From contig JAHBVJ010000016.1 of NCBI GenBank assembly GCA_019637615.1, positions 1 through 64,000 on the forward strand: a stretch of 64,000 bases of DNA, in the 5' to 3' direction. This DNA comes from Anaerolineae bacterium (lineage in GTDB: Bacteria > Chloroflexota > Anaerolineae > Aggregatilineales > UBA2796). Numbering within the stretch: the stretch's first letter is position 1; the number at the start of each line of letters is the position of its first letter. Positions 44,392 through 53,310 of the stretch are shown here, one piece after another. The notes beneath the pieces are model-generated. The model saw only the letters and a program-made list of their open reading frames with translations. It ran no database searches and was not told the origin of the DNA. The position numbers and the translations under genes were made by a program.

Positions 44392-44805
44392 GCTTACCTC
44401 GGCGTCGATGGGCGGCTGCGCATGAGCGGCTGCCCACGCGTCGATCAATGGATAGGCGTCACCTATCGCGGTCACTTGCTTAAGGCGTCCCGAAACTTTC
44501 GGGAACATGCCCGCCAATTGAATGAAGAACGCGGTGGTGAAGTAGCCTGATCCACACAAGATCACCAACCCTGCGTTATCGGGCAACATTCGCAGCGCGC
44601 GACTGAGCGACTTCCACGCTGGCCCGCGCGTTTGCGGCGCAGTATATCGGAGATCGACGAGGATATGAACAGGGTAAGACAGTTGCCGTAAGGTGACGTA
44701 TAAATTGGTGATGGTATTGTCAAACTCTTCCCATGTCCAACCACCAACTAACGATAGGCAAATCGCTGTCTGTGCTGGATCGTTCCAATACAAACTCACG
44801 CCCAT
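44377..44805 (-). CDS. STAS-like/SpoIIAA-like small protein
   Basis: A 142-residue protein on the minus strand, convergent with the lipoprotein gene and overlapping it by 15 bases. The chain WNDPAQTAICLSLVGGWTWEEFDNTITNLYVTL (residues 8-40) and VHILVDLRYTAPQTRG (about 46-61) resemble the strand-helix start and PxxVLVDL core of SpoIIAA/STAS-type proteins. There is no clear phosphorylatable Ser in the D-x-S position. No anti-sigma gene is adjacent. Function unknown; a STAS-like fold is a guess. Confidence 0.62.
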   Translation of the reverse strand: MGVSLYWNDPAQTAICLSLVGGWTWEEFDNTITNLYVTLRQLSYPVHILVDLRYTAPQTRGPAWKSLSRALRMLPDNAGLVILCGSGYFTTAFFIQLAGMFPKVSGRLKQVTAIGDAYPLIDAWAAAHAQPPIDAEVSSTHH

Positions 44806-45156
44806 GAGTCCTGTACCCTCAAATATCCACTGCCGAGTTCTCAGCCGCTAACAATCATCGCGGATGATCCTACAAGCAAATCGAATTTATAACTTATTTT
44901 CAGGTTATTTTCATACAGTTTCGTTATGACTATACAAAATTGGTACTACTATCATGAAGTATAGGAGATTCATGAACGTCTATGGTTGCCTACAACTTTT
45001 TACACTGTTGAAATAGGTTGGGAGGTGACGGAATGCACAAATTGTGATAGACTATTTTTGTGCAATATAACCAAAGAGTGTTTTTTGAGGGTTTTGAAGC
45101 TGCCGGGAGAGGCACTCAACTAAAGTTTTTTTCTGATATAGGAGTATCCCCAACAT
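44806..45156. other. AT-rich spacer before gdhA
   Basis: No gene seen. It contains the gdhA promoter and inverted repeat listed separately. Confidence 0.5.
45034..45071 (+). promoter_or_regulatory. gdhA promoter with overlapping inverted repeat
   Basis: TTGTGA (45042-45047), 18-base spacer and TATAAC (45066-45071), 86 bases before the ATG. TGCACAAA (45034-45041) and TTTGTGCA (45057-45064) form a perfect 8+8 inverted repeat that frames the -35 box, the expected position for a regulator. Confidence 0.5.
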
Positions 45157-46446
45157 ATGGTTGCCCATGTTGTCCCATCGATCCACACGACATCAGACCC
45201 CACTTATCAAACCGCGCTTCATCAATATGATCGCGCTGTCTCATATCTGAACTTGCCTGATGGCTTGGTCGAATTTATGAAGTGGCCTCGGCGCGAACTG
45301 ACGGTCAACTTCCCGGTTCGGTTAGATAGTGGTGAGACGCAAATTTTTACGGGATTCCGCGTTCACCATAACACAGTGCTCGGCCCCTCAAAGGGCGGCA
45401 TCCGCTATAGCACCCACGTCAACCTTGACGAAGTTCGCGCGCTGGCGATGTGGATGTCTTGGAAGTGCGCTTTAGTCAATTTGCCTTACGGTGGTGCCAA
45501 GGGCGGCGTGATCGTTGACCCTCGTGCCCACAGCCTGATGGAGCTTTCCAACCTCACGCGTCGGTTCACCTCTGAATTGATCATCCTGATTGGCCCCAAG
45601 ATCGACATCCCCGCTCCGGATATGGGCACCAATGCGCAAACGATGGCATGGATGATGGATACCTATAGCATGACGGTCGGTTATTCAGTGCCAGCCGTTG
45701 TCACCGGTAAGCCGATCAACATCGGCGGCTCGGCGGGGCGCGAAGAGGCCACCGGACGCGGAGTGATCGTGTGCATGTTAGAGGCGCTGCGCCAACAAAA
45801 CGTGATCAAAAGCCCCAAAGATATTAGCGTGATCGTGCAAGGCTTCGGCAACGTCGGCTCGAACGCCGCCCAGCGTGCCTACGATCTCGGCTTCAAAGTG
45901 GTCGCCGTCAGCGACATCAGCGGTGGTTACTACAACAAGAACGGCCTGAATATCCGCGATATGCGTGATTATCTGACCAAGAGTCCCACCAAGTCTTTGG
46001 AAGGCTATCGCGGTGCGGAAAAAGTCACCAACGCCGAACTGCTCGAACTGCCTTGCGATGTCTTAATTCCCGCCGCCTTGGAAGGCCAACTGACGGGCGA
46101 AAACGCGTCTCGCGTGCGCGCCAAATTGATCGTTGAAGGCGCGAACGGCCCGACGATGCCCGAAGCGGACGACATTTTCCGTGATCGCGGCATTATGGTT
46201 GTCCCGGACATCCTCGCCAATGCGGGCGGCGTGACCGTTTCGTATTTCGAGTGGGTGCAAGGGTTGCAAGAATTCTTCTGGGACGAGGACGAAGTCTATC
46301 GTCGCTTAGAGCGCATCCTGATCCGTGCCTTTGACGATGTGACGGCAACCGCCGAGCGCTATAATGTCGATCTACGCACAGCGGCTCAAATCACCGCCAT
46401 CAACCGCGTAGCTCAAGCGACTCTCACGCGCGGCTTCTACCCCTAA
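45157..46446 (+). CDS. gdhA: Glu/Leu/Phe/Val dehydrogenase (glutamate dehydrogenase)
   Basis: Reversible oxidative deamination of glutamate to 2-oxoglutarate with NAD(P). The 429-residue chain has the substrate region VHHNTVLGPSKGGIRY and the catalytic Lys in NLPYGGAKGGVIVDP, then the Rossmann loop VIVQGFGNVGSNAAQRA and ANAGGVTVSYFEWVQG near the C-terminus. Length and motifs fit the 420-residue bacterial/archaeal hexameric class. The cofactor specificity was not determined. It has its own promoter with an operator-like repeat and a hairpin after the stop. Confidence 0.94.
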   Translation: MVAHVVPSIHTTSDPTYQTALHQYDRAVSYLNLPDGLVEFMKWPRRELTVNFPVRLDSGETQIFTGFRVHHNTVLGPSKGGIRYSTHVNLDEVRALAMWMSWKCALVNLPYGGAKGGVIVDPRAHSLMELSNLTRRFTSELIILIGPKIDIPAPDMGTNAQTMAWMMDTYSMTVGYSVPAVVTGKPINIGGSAGREEATGRGVIVCMLEALRQQNVIKSPKDISVIVQGFGNVGSNAAQRAYDLGFKVVAVSDISGGYYNKNGLNIRDMRDYLTKSPTKSLEGYRGAEKVTNAELLELPCDVLIPAALEGQLTGENASRVRAKLIVEGANGPTMPEADDIFRDRGIMVVPDILANAGGVTVSYFEWVQGLQEFFWDEDEVYRRLERILIRAFDDVTATAERYNVDLRTAAQITAINRVAQATLTRGFYP

Positions 46447-46465
46447 TCGATTGTGAATGACCTGC

Positions 46466-46492
46466 ACTGCCCACCGTTCAACGATGGGCAGT
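46466..46492 (+). terminator. hairpin after gdhA
   Basis: ACTGCCCA (46466-46473) pairs with TGGGCAGT (46485-46492), 8 bp perfect, 20 bases after the stop. The T tract is weak (GCGGTTT). Confidence 0.5.
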
Positions 46493-46763
46493 TGCGGTTT
46501 CAAGCGCTGAATCCCATCAAAATTTAGATGCATATTTATAACAATCTCGTTCGGCACGCGGCTGCGTGCGGGACAAAATTTTGCTGATTCCCCCTTAATG
46601 AACCTAAGATCTCCGTCAAGTGCTATCTGACCCTATATTTTCGTGTAGTTTATCAAAACTGATCCTACAATTTAACTTAAGATTTTTGCCTTATAATTAA
46701 AATGTATCGTCGTCAGATTTAACACATTCTGCAAGAGTCTCGGTGAAATAAGGTTGCAACTAA
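46493..46763. other. spacer before the histidine kinase gene
   Basis: No gene. TATAAT at 46692-46697 is an ideal -10 box about 66 bases before the kinase start, but no matching -35 is seen. An activator-dependent promoter would look like this. Confidence 0.4.
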
Positions 46764-49700
46764 ATGTCCGACAATAGGCGCGCCTTGACGGAAGAACTCG
46801 AACGCGCACGCCGAGAACTTCAGACAACGCAGAGACACATCACAGAGCTAGAGAATCAACTGGATACTACGACCAACACCACAGCCAACGTGGGGTCCCT
46901 TCAAGACGACCTCAACTATGCCGCGCTCGACAATCTGCTTGAGGGGTTTCAGCTCATTGGCTACGATTGGCGCTATCTATTCGTCAATCAAGCAGCAGCG
47001 CGTCATAACAATTGTACGCCAGCCGATCTGATCGGGCGTACGATGATGGAATGTTTCCCCGATGTAGAGCACACTCCTGTATTCGCTGTGCTACAGCAGT
47101 GCATGGCAGACCGTCGTGTCGTGGAGACAGAGACGGAAATTCTTTATAGTGATGGCAGCAAGCGTTGGTTTGAACTCCATATTCAACCTCAACAAACTGG
47201 TCTTTTCATCCTCACGCTGGACATTACCGAACGAAAAGCGCAAGAAAAAATGCTCCATCGTTATGCGCAACGCATGGAAATCTTGCATCAACTTGACCTC
47301 GGCATCGTCGGATCAAAGTCCATTGATGAGGTTGTCAACCACGCGCTCAAGCATATGCTCGGTTTGTTTAACTGCCAGCAAATCGGCGTCAGCCTGTTTG
47401 ATTTTGCCACCAACACTAGTCTGCTGTATGCTGCGAACAGCTTGGCTCCATCCGAACTAGTCGTGGGCGAACGCTATCCGATTTATCCTCAATTTCTCAC
47501 TAACTTTGGCGCGGATTCCCTCATCATCATTGATGATCTGCTTCAGCATCCCGCCGCCACTTCAGCCTACAAACGCATTACTTCTGATGGGATGCGCTCC
47601 AGCTTGCAATCGTTGATCAAGGCGCAGGATCGTCCGCTTGGTGTGCTTTACCTCAATGCCGATACGCCAACCTATTTTACTGATGAACACCGACAGCTTG
47701 CCGTTGAAATAACCAAACAGCTTGCCGTTGCCATTCAGCAGCGCCATCTTTCCGAAGCGCTCCGCGAAAGTGAGCATCGCTATCGGACAGTGGTGGAAGA
47801 TCAGTCAGATTTCATTTGTCGCTATCGTCCCGACCTCACCGTCACGTTTGTCAATCGGGCGTTCAGCGCGGCACACCAGACCACTCCGGAAGCAATGGTT
47901 GGAAGAAATTTAAAAGAGATCATCCCAGCACCCTATTTTGCCTCGTTCCTTGCCCATGTGGAGAAACTGGCAGCGTCCACTTCAATTGTCACCTTCGAAT
48001 CTCCTTTCAGATTACCCGATGGGAGCCTGCGCTGGATTCAGTGGCAGGATCGGGTGCTGAGAGACGACACCGGACGGCTAATCGAGTATCAGGGCGTCGG
48101 GCGTGACATCACCGAGCGGCGTCAAATGGAGGAAGAGCTAAAAGCGCTCTATAACGCGACTTCTTACCTCTTCAAAGCCGATAATTTGCCCACGCTCGGA
48201 CAGCAGATCGTTGAGGCGGTAGTCAAAGAATTTGCGCAGGTGGATTGTGGCCTGCTGTTGGTAGATGAGCCGCAGAACAGCATCCTCCGCTTGAGTCGGG
48301 GCGGCAGCTACGACATTCAGCCAGCCACGCCGTTGAGGTTGGATAGTCAAGGGCTGGTGCCATTGGCGATTCGCATGGGTGAGACAGTATACGTGCCCGA
48401 CGTTACCCATGATGAACACTATATCCCTAGCGTAAAGTCAACCCGCTCTGAACTCGTCATCCCATTGAAAACCTCGCGCGGGGTCTTAGGCGTGCTGGAT
48501 TTGCAACACACCAAAGTAGACGCGTTCAGCCCGCGCGATCAACGTATCCTTACGGCCTATGCAGAACGTGCGGCGGCAGCGGTAGAGTCGATGCAGCTTT
48601 ATGAAACGCTCGATCAGCACGCGGTTGAACTTGAACAGCATGTCTCCGAACGCACTGCCGAACTGCAATCCACCAAGGATCGTGTCGAAGCCATTTTGCA
48701 TAACAGCCCTAACGCAATCCTGTTGGTGAAGCGCGATTTAAGCATTCAACAAGCCAACCTTTCCTTCAATTATCTATTTAAAACGAGTGACAGCCTACAA
48801 ATAAAAGTGACCGATCTTGTCCACACTGATGATGTCGCCCTCGTTGAGCGGACGATACAGGAAGGTCAGCTCGAAGGACACAACAGGACGATTGAAGTCT
48901 GCGCGCGTCGCAGCGATGCCACGACCTTTGAGGCCGAACTTAGCATTGGCATCATCCGGGGCGATGGTTTTGTCTGCACTTTCCGCGACATTACCGAACG
49001 CAAACGTGCAGATGCTGCGTTGCGTGATAGCGAAGAGCGGTTCCGCCAGTATTTTGAACTGCCTCTTATCGGCATCGCGATCACGTCGCCGGACAAAGGC
49101 TGGCTTCAAGTCAACGACAAGTTGTGCGATATGCTGGGTTATACGCGTGAGGAGTTGATTTACACCACATGGGCAGAAATAACCCACCCCGACGACCTGA
49201 TCATTGATGTTACGCAATTTGATCGCGTCTTGGCTGGGGAAAGCGAAGGCTACTCCATCGATAAGCGCTACGTTCGCAAAAATGGCAGTGTTCTCCAGAC
49301 GACCATTACCGCGCGCGCGGTGCGTAACCCAAATGGGCAAATCAACTATTTTATGGCCCTCGTGCAAGACATTACTGAGCGGAAACAAGCCGAAACAGCC
49401 CTGCGTGAAAGCGAAGAGCGTTATCGTCTGCTGGCGGACAATGCCACCGATATGGTAATCCGCCTTAGTATGCAGGGCGAATGCCTCTACATTTCTCCAT
49501 CTATCAAAGCCATTTTAGGCTATGAACCCGATGAGCTAGTGGGACAATCTGTGCTGAATTTCGTCCACGCGGATGATTTTGCTCCGCTTGCAAACCTGCT
49601 TATGTTTGGAGAACAACCCGCGAATCCAAAGGTCCTCTATCGTGGGCTTCACAAACAAGGACACTATATTTGGCTAGAAGCCGTTGGGCAAATCATCTCC

Positions 49701-50885
49701 TCCACAGAAACCGGGACGCCAATCGAGATCATTTCCTCCTCGCGCAATGTGAGTGACCGTCTTCATGCTGAAGAGGCTCTCCGTGAGAGCGAAGAACGCT
49801 TCCGCTCGATCGTGAACGGCATCTTAGATTATTCAATTTGTATGCTCAATCCTGATGGCAATATCCTGAGCTGGAATACTGGCGCGGAACGCATCAAGGG
49901 CTATTCCGCGTTGGAAAGTCTCGGACAAAATTTCAGCCGTTCGTTTACACCGGAAGATCAAGCGGATGGACTGCCACAACAGATATTGGAAACAGCCCGC
50001 TCCGGCAATCATTATATGGGTGAGAGCTGGCAGCTGCGCAAAGATGGATCACGGTTCTGGGCAAGCATCATACTTTCTGCGCTGCGTGATAAAGATGGTA
50101 AGCTGATCGGATTCACCAAGGTTATTAGCGACGTCACCGAACGCAAGAAAACCGAAGAAACGCTTCAACTCGCGCTTTCTAAAGAGAAGGAACTCAGCGA
50201 ACTAAAAACCCGTTTTGTGTCGATGGCCTCGCATGAATTCCGAACGCCGCTCGCGACCATCCTCACGATTACCGAATCCTTGACCTACTATTGGCAAAAG
50301 ATGAAAGAGGATCAGATTCAGCAGCGCTTGGGACGCATCCAAGAACAAATTAGTTATCTCACCGAGATTATGGATGATGTCTTGCAGCTTGCCCGCTTGC
50401 AGGCACGCCGCGCTGAATACAACCCCGTACTGCTAGATTTAACCACCCTCTGCCAGCACGTGATCGATGAGTTCACTGGTCGGCAGGATATTACGAATCA
50501 GATCGCCTTCGTTTATGAAGATTCCTTGCCACAGCTCAAGCTGGATCGAAAACTGATGCGGCAAATCCTCAACAATCTGATTTCAAACGCCATTAAGTAT
50601 TCACCCCAAGCATCAACCGTGACCATCAAATTGACACATGTAGACTCGACAATCGTCCTAAAGGTTAGCGATCGCGGCATCGGGATTCCTCAGTCCGATC
50701 TAGACTATCTATTTGAACCTTTCCACCGCGCGAGCAACGTTGGCACCATCGCAGGGACAGGGCTAGGGTTAACCATCATGAAAGAATCGGTTGAACTGCA
50801 TGGTGGCACAATTAGGGTTGAGAGTCAGGTTGACGTTGGCACTACCTTTACGATCACGTTACCAGTACACTTTGGAAACACATAA
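46764..50885 (+). CDS. multi-PAS/GAF sensor histidine kinase
   Basis: A 1373-residue cytoplasmic sensor kinase with no clear membrane segment. An N-terminal coiled coil (1-45) leads to PAS1 (about 50-160), GAF1 (165-320), PAS2 (338-460), GAF2 (470-620), a short coiled coil, PAS3 (about 640-750), PAS4 (755-880), PAS5 (885-1005) and PAS6 (1012-1135). Then come the HisKA dimerisation domain with SMASHEFRTPLATI (His near 1155) and an HATPase with NLISNAIKYSP (N box), DRGIGIP (G1) and GTGLGL (G2). All catalytic boxes are present. The receiver gene 2 bases downstream is the obvious partner. PAS domains may bind haem, flavin or small ligands; no cofactor can be assigned. Confidence 0.95.
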   Translation: MSDNRRALTEELERARRELQTTQRHITELENQLDTTTNTTANVGSLQDDLNYAALDNLLEGFQLIGYDWRYLFVNQAAARHNNCTPADLIGRTMMECFPDVEHTPVFAVLQQCMADRRVVETETEILYSDGSKRWFELHIQPQQTGLFILTLDITERKAQEKMLHRYAQRMEILHQLDLGIVGSKSIDEVVNHALKHMLGLFNCQQIGVSLFDFATNTSLLYAANSLAPSELVVGERYPIYPQFLTNFGADSLIIIDDLLQHPAATSAYKRITSDGMRSSLQSLIKAQDRPLGVLYLNADTPTYFTDEHRQLAVEITKQLAVAIQQRHLSEALRESEHRYRTVVEDQSDFICRYRPDLTVTFVNRAFSAAHQTTPEAMVGRNLKEIIPAPYFASFLAHVEKLAASTSIVTFESPFRLPDGSLRWIQWQDRVLRDDTGRLIEYQGVGRDITERRQMEEELKALYNATSYLFKADNLPTLGQQIVEAVVKEFAQVDCGLLLVDEPQNSILRLSRGGSYDIQPATPLRLDSQGLVPLAIRMGETVYVPDVTHDEHYIPSVKSTRSELVIPLKTSRGVLGVLDLQHTKVDAFSPRDQRILTAYAERAAAAVESMQLYETLDQHAVELEQHVSERTAELQSTKDRVEAILHNSPNAILLVKRDLSIQQANLSFNYLFKTSDSLQIKVTDLVHTDDVALVERTIQEGQLEGHNRTIEVCARRSDATTFEAELSIGIIRGDGFVCTFRDITERKRADAALRDSEERFRQYFELPLIGIAITSPDKGWLQVNDKLCDMLGYTREELIYTTWAEITHPDDLIIDVTQFDRVLAGESEGYSIDKRYVRKNGSVLQTTITARAVRNPNGQINYFMALVQDITERKQAETALRESEERYRLLADNATDMVIRLSMQGECLYISPSIKAILGYEPDELVGQSVLNFVHADDFAPLANLLMFGEQPANPKVLYRGLHKQGHYIWLEAVGQIISSTETGTPIEIISSSRNVSDRLHAEEALRESEERFRSIVNGILDYSICMLNPDGNILSWNTGAERIKGYSALESLGQNFSRSFTPEDQADGLPQQILETARSGNHYMGESWQLRKDGSRFWASIILSALRDKDGKLIGFTKVISDVTERKKTEETLQLALSKEKELSELKTRFVSMASHEFRTPLATILTITESLTYYWQKMKEDQIQQRLGRIQEQISYLTEIMDDVLQLARLQARRAEYNPVLLDLTTLCQHVIDEFTGRQDITNQIAFVYEDSLPQLKLDRKLMRQILNNLISNAIKYSPQASTVTIKLTHVDSTIVLKVSDRGIGIPQSDLDYLFEPFHRASNVGTIAGTGLGLTIMKESVELHGGTIRVESQVDVGTTFTITLPVHFGNT

Positions 50886-50887
50886 CT

Positions 50888-51253
50888 ATGACAAAAATTC
50901 TTGTAATCGACGACGAAGCCACCCTGCGAGAAGAATTAGTAGACCTGCTCATCTTTGCAGGGTATGATGCAGTGGGGGTTGAAAATGGCATAGTGGGGAT
51001 CACGTATGCGCTCCAGAATCATCCAGATATCATTCTCTGCGATGTGACGATGCCCCAGATAGATGGTCATAAGGTATTGACTGAACTACGCGCTAACGTA
51101 GCCACCGCCGACATCCCCTTTATCTTCATGACGGCCCGTGCTGCCGAAGACGATATACGGCATGGTCTAGATTTGGGCGCGGCTCAATATATCACCAAAC
51201 CATTCCGCCATAAGGAACTGATCGCGGCGATTGAGGCGCACCTGCATAAATAG
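50888..51253 (+). CDS. single-domain response regulator
   Basis: A 121-residue receiver-only protein. It carries VIDDEATLREE (acidic pocket), the phospho-acceptor Asp52 in ILCDVTMPQIDG, the Thr in FMTARA and the Lys in YITKPF. With no output domain it is of the CheY/Spo0F type, acting by protein contact or in a relay. It starts 2 bases after the stop of the histidine kinase gene, so the pair is co-translated. Confidence 0.95.
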   Translation: MTKILVIDDEATLREELVDLLIFAGYDAVGVENGIVGITYALQNHPDIILCDVTMPQIDGHKVLTELRANVATADIPFIFMTARAAEDDIRHGLDLGAAQYITKPFRHKELIAAIEAHLHK

Positions 51254-51503
51254 GCCAAGCTTGATGACATTTCGCTGGTTTGCACTCAACGAGACGGGGT
51301 GTGCCTTGCCGTGGGATGTCATTATTTTCTACGCAAATGATCACATTCTGGTCATCGACATACGCCGTCAAGCCGCACAAAGACTATGATCTATACATAT
51401 GCGAGATGTCTAGGTTATAGGATTGGGCAACCCACATGTAGCGCACTGTTAATCTCAGCCTTTACCCCGCTGAGAAACATCACTACGGAGAGATGGTCTG
51501 CCT

Positions 51504-52187
51504 ATGGCGGTTAAACAGCTTATGAACATCGACTCAAATGTCCCCTTCAGTGATTGGATCTATTGGAAACTCCACGAATCACAAGTCAACAACCTGCTAG
51601 ACTTCATTCACAGCAGTTGTTTTTATCAATATCGTTACCTCGCTTGGGAAGAAGTACGCATCGGGCGTAATCCATACTTCGATCAAGGTACTGGCTTCGA
51701 AGGCTATTTTGTGGGTCGCTGCATTGGTGCAGAAGAAGCCTTGTTGAGGGTTATCAAGGTAGGCGGCGATATGCTGAATAACCTTGTCCGCTTACACCGT
51801 CACGAGTATCGTTATCAAGCTCGGATGCTCAAGACGCTGACAGGTGAACAATCGGATCTGCAAACGATCGCGGAATGGGCAGCGGAATTAGGCGCAGAGT
51901 TGGCACGGCTGCGCTGCAACCTGATTCGTAATCCCGAAGCCGCCGATTTTCAAGCGGAAACCTATGAACTGGTACGCACCCTGCCATCGATTGAGTATCA
52001 ACAAGATGCGCACGCCATTCATCAGCATTATTCGCTGGTACGGCGGTTGGTGGAAAATCCGACCAACATTGTCAATCCGTCGTTGCTGCTCAAACCATCG
52101 CAGCAAGAGGCGTGGTTGGTCGCACAATCGGTTGGGAAGTTCGGTCATCCGCTTATCCGGGAAGCCTTGCGCGTTTCTCCCAACTAG
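51504..52187 (+). CDS. uncharacterised protein, 227 residues
   Basis: I do not recognise this family. The protein is soluble with no signal peptide, mixed alpha-helical in pattern, with a helix-rich middle (QTIAEWAAELGAELARLRCNLIRNPEAADFQAETYELVR) and no metal or nucleotide motif. GGAGAG lies about 10 bases before the ATG. It follows the kinase/receiver operon after 250 bases that hold only a TCTCAGC/GCTGAGA hairpin (51453-51475). It lies upstream of the repeat cluster at 52305-52475. Coding composition resembles its neighbours. Confidence 0.6.
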   Translation: MAVKQLMNIDSNVPFSDWIYWKLHESQVNNLLDFIHSSCFYQYRYLAWEEVRIGRNPYFDQGTGFEGYFVGRCIGAEEALLRVIKVGGDMLNNLVRLHRHEYRYQARMLKTLTGEQSDLQTIAEWAAELGAELARLRCNLIRNPEAADFQAETYELVRTLPSIEYQQDAHAIHQHYSLVRRLVENPTNIVNPSLLLKPSQQEAWLVAQSVGKFGHPLIREALRVSPN

Positions 52188-52304
52188 CAGCTTACCACTC
52201 CCCGCATCAAATTGAGACTTGACTCGGCTCATGCGTTCGATTATACTTCTATGTACTAAGCATGTGCCGAGTCGTGTCATGCTAAATTCTGGTGATGTCT
52301 CACC

Positions 52305-52475
52305 AAATGATCCGAATCGGAATTTCTCTCGGAATCGTAGCAAAAATGATCTGAATTAAGCAGAAAAATCAGATCATTTTCAGATCATTTGACCCTTCCC
52401 GACCCGATTCAAATGATCTGAATCCCACGCTCAATCAGATCATTGAATGATCGATTCGATCATTTTCAGATCATT
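52305..52475. repeat. cluster of nine GATCAT-centred repeats
   Basis: Nine copies of a motif close to AATGATCTGA, in both orientations, lie in 171 bases: forward at 52305, 52344, 52411 and 52446; reverse at 52369, 52379, 52435, 52458 and 52466 (approximate first bases). The longest is a symmetric GATTCAAATGATCTGAATC at 52406-52424. Spacing is irregular, so this is not a CRISPR array. The block is non-coding and ends 121 bases before the phosphatase gene. It reads as a multi-site protein binding region, perhaps an operator or an iteron-like cluster. The remaining bases of 52188-52595 show no gene. Confidence 0.85.
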
Positions 52476-52595
52476 GCCTTACCGAGCGTGCGTTCTGTGC
52501 CTTCCTTCGCTATTGCAGAGTCCGCTTTTTGTGTAGACTAGCCTTCGTGCCCTATAAGCGGCTGTGCTAGGGTTGGGCACGTTAGGAGCCTACAA

Positions 52596-53216
52596 TTGAC
52601 GCATCTCTATTTAATCCGCCACGCGGACTATATCTATGATTTGGTCGATGGACAGTATCCCCGTCGTGATCAAGGGCTGTCTCCCGAAGGCGTGTTGCAA
52701 GCCGAACGTCTGCGGGATCGCTTCGCACGCAGCGGAGAACTCAAGCCTGACGTGTTCATCTCCAGCCCGGAACGCGGTGCGCACGAGACGGCGCAGATCA
52801 TCGCCCCCGTGCTAGGGCAGCCGATCATTCTAGATAAGGAGGTGGAGGAGTGGCGCAGCGAAGACGGCAGCTTGAACGATGAAGAGTTCTTCACGCGTTG
52901 GGAAGCCGTGCCCGACGCGCAAAAGCCTTATTATCGTTGGGTCGAAGGCTGCGAAAACCTCCGTGAATTTTCGCTCCGCGTGCATCTGGGTCTCAACCGC
53001 ATCCTCCAAGATTACGACGGCAAGACCATCGTCATTCTCACGCATGGAGCCTACATCCAAGTGACCTTCAGCTATTTCTTTGGCTATGGAGAAGCGAGCA
53101 GTCAGTGGGCTACGGCGGAGATCAGACGCACCTCGATCACACATTGGTACAAGAACACAGGCCAGAAGCGGTGGACGCTGGAGCGCTCGAACGATTGCCA
53201 GCATTGCGCACCCTAA
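52596..53216 (+). CDS. histidine phosphatase-family protein
   Basis: A 206-residue phosphatase of the phosphoglycerate mutase superfamily. The catalytic LYLIRHADYIYD (RHG-type, here RHA) opens the protein, with the second Arg in SSPERGAHETAQI and the His in ILTHGAYI. RHA in place of RHG occurs in several family members. Substrate is unknown; sugar-phosphate or phosphoprotein are usual. The start is TTG at 52596 with AGGAG eight bases before. The repeat cluster lies immediately upstream and could control this gene. Confidence 0.88.
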   Translation: MTHLYLIRHADYIYDLVDGQYPRRDQGLSPEGVLQAERLRDRFARSGELKPDVFISSPERGAHETAQIIAPVLGQPIILDKEVEEWRSEDGSLNDEEFFTRWEAVPDAQKPYYRWVEGCENLREFSLRVHLGLNRILQDYDGKTIVILTHGAYIQVTFSYFFGYGEASSQWATAEIRRTSITHWYKNTGQKRWTLERSNDCQHCAP

Positions 53217-53310
53217 GCCAGCCTGATCGATTCGCAACTTGAGTGCGAGAGCATCTATGATCATCGCGTTGGTTTGATCTGCTATGTTCTCATGCAACGA
53301 AGTTAAGGGA

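Noticed and set aside
52305-52475. CRISPR array
   Set aside because: Repeats are about 10 bases, in both orientations and irregularly spaced; no cas genes are present.
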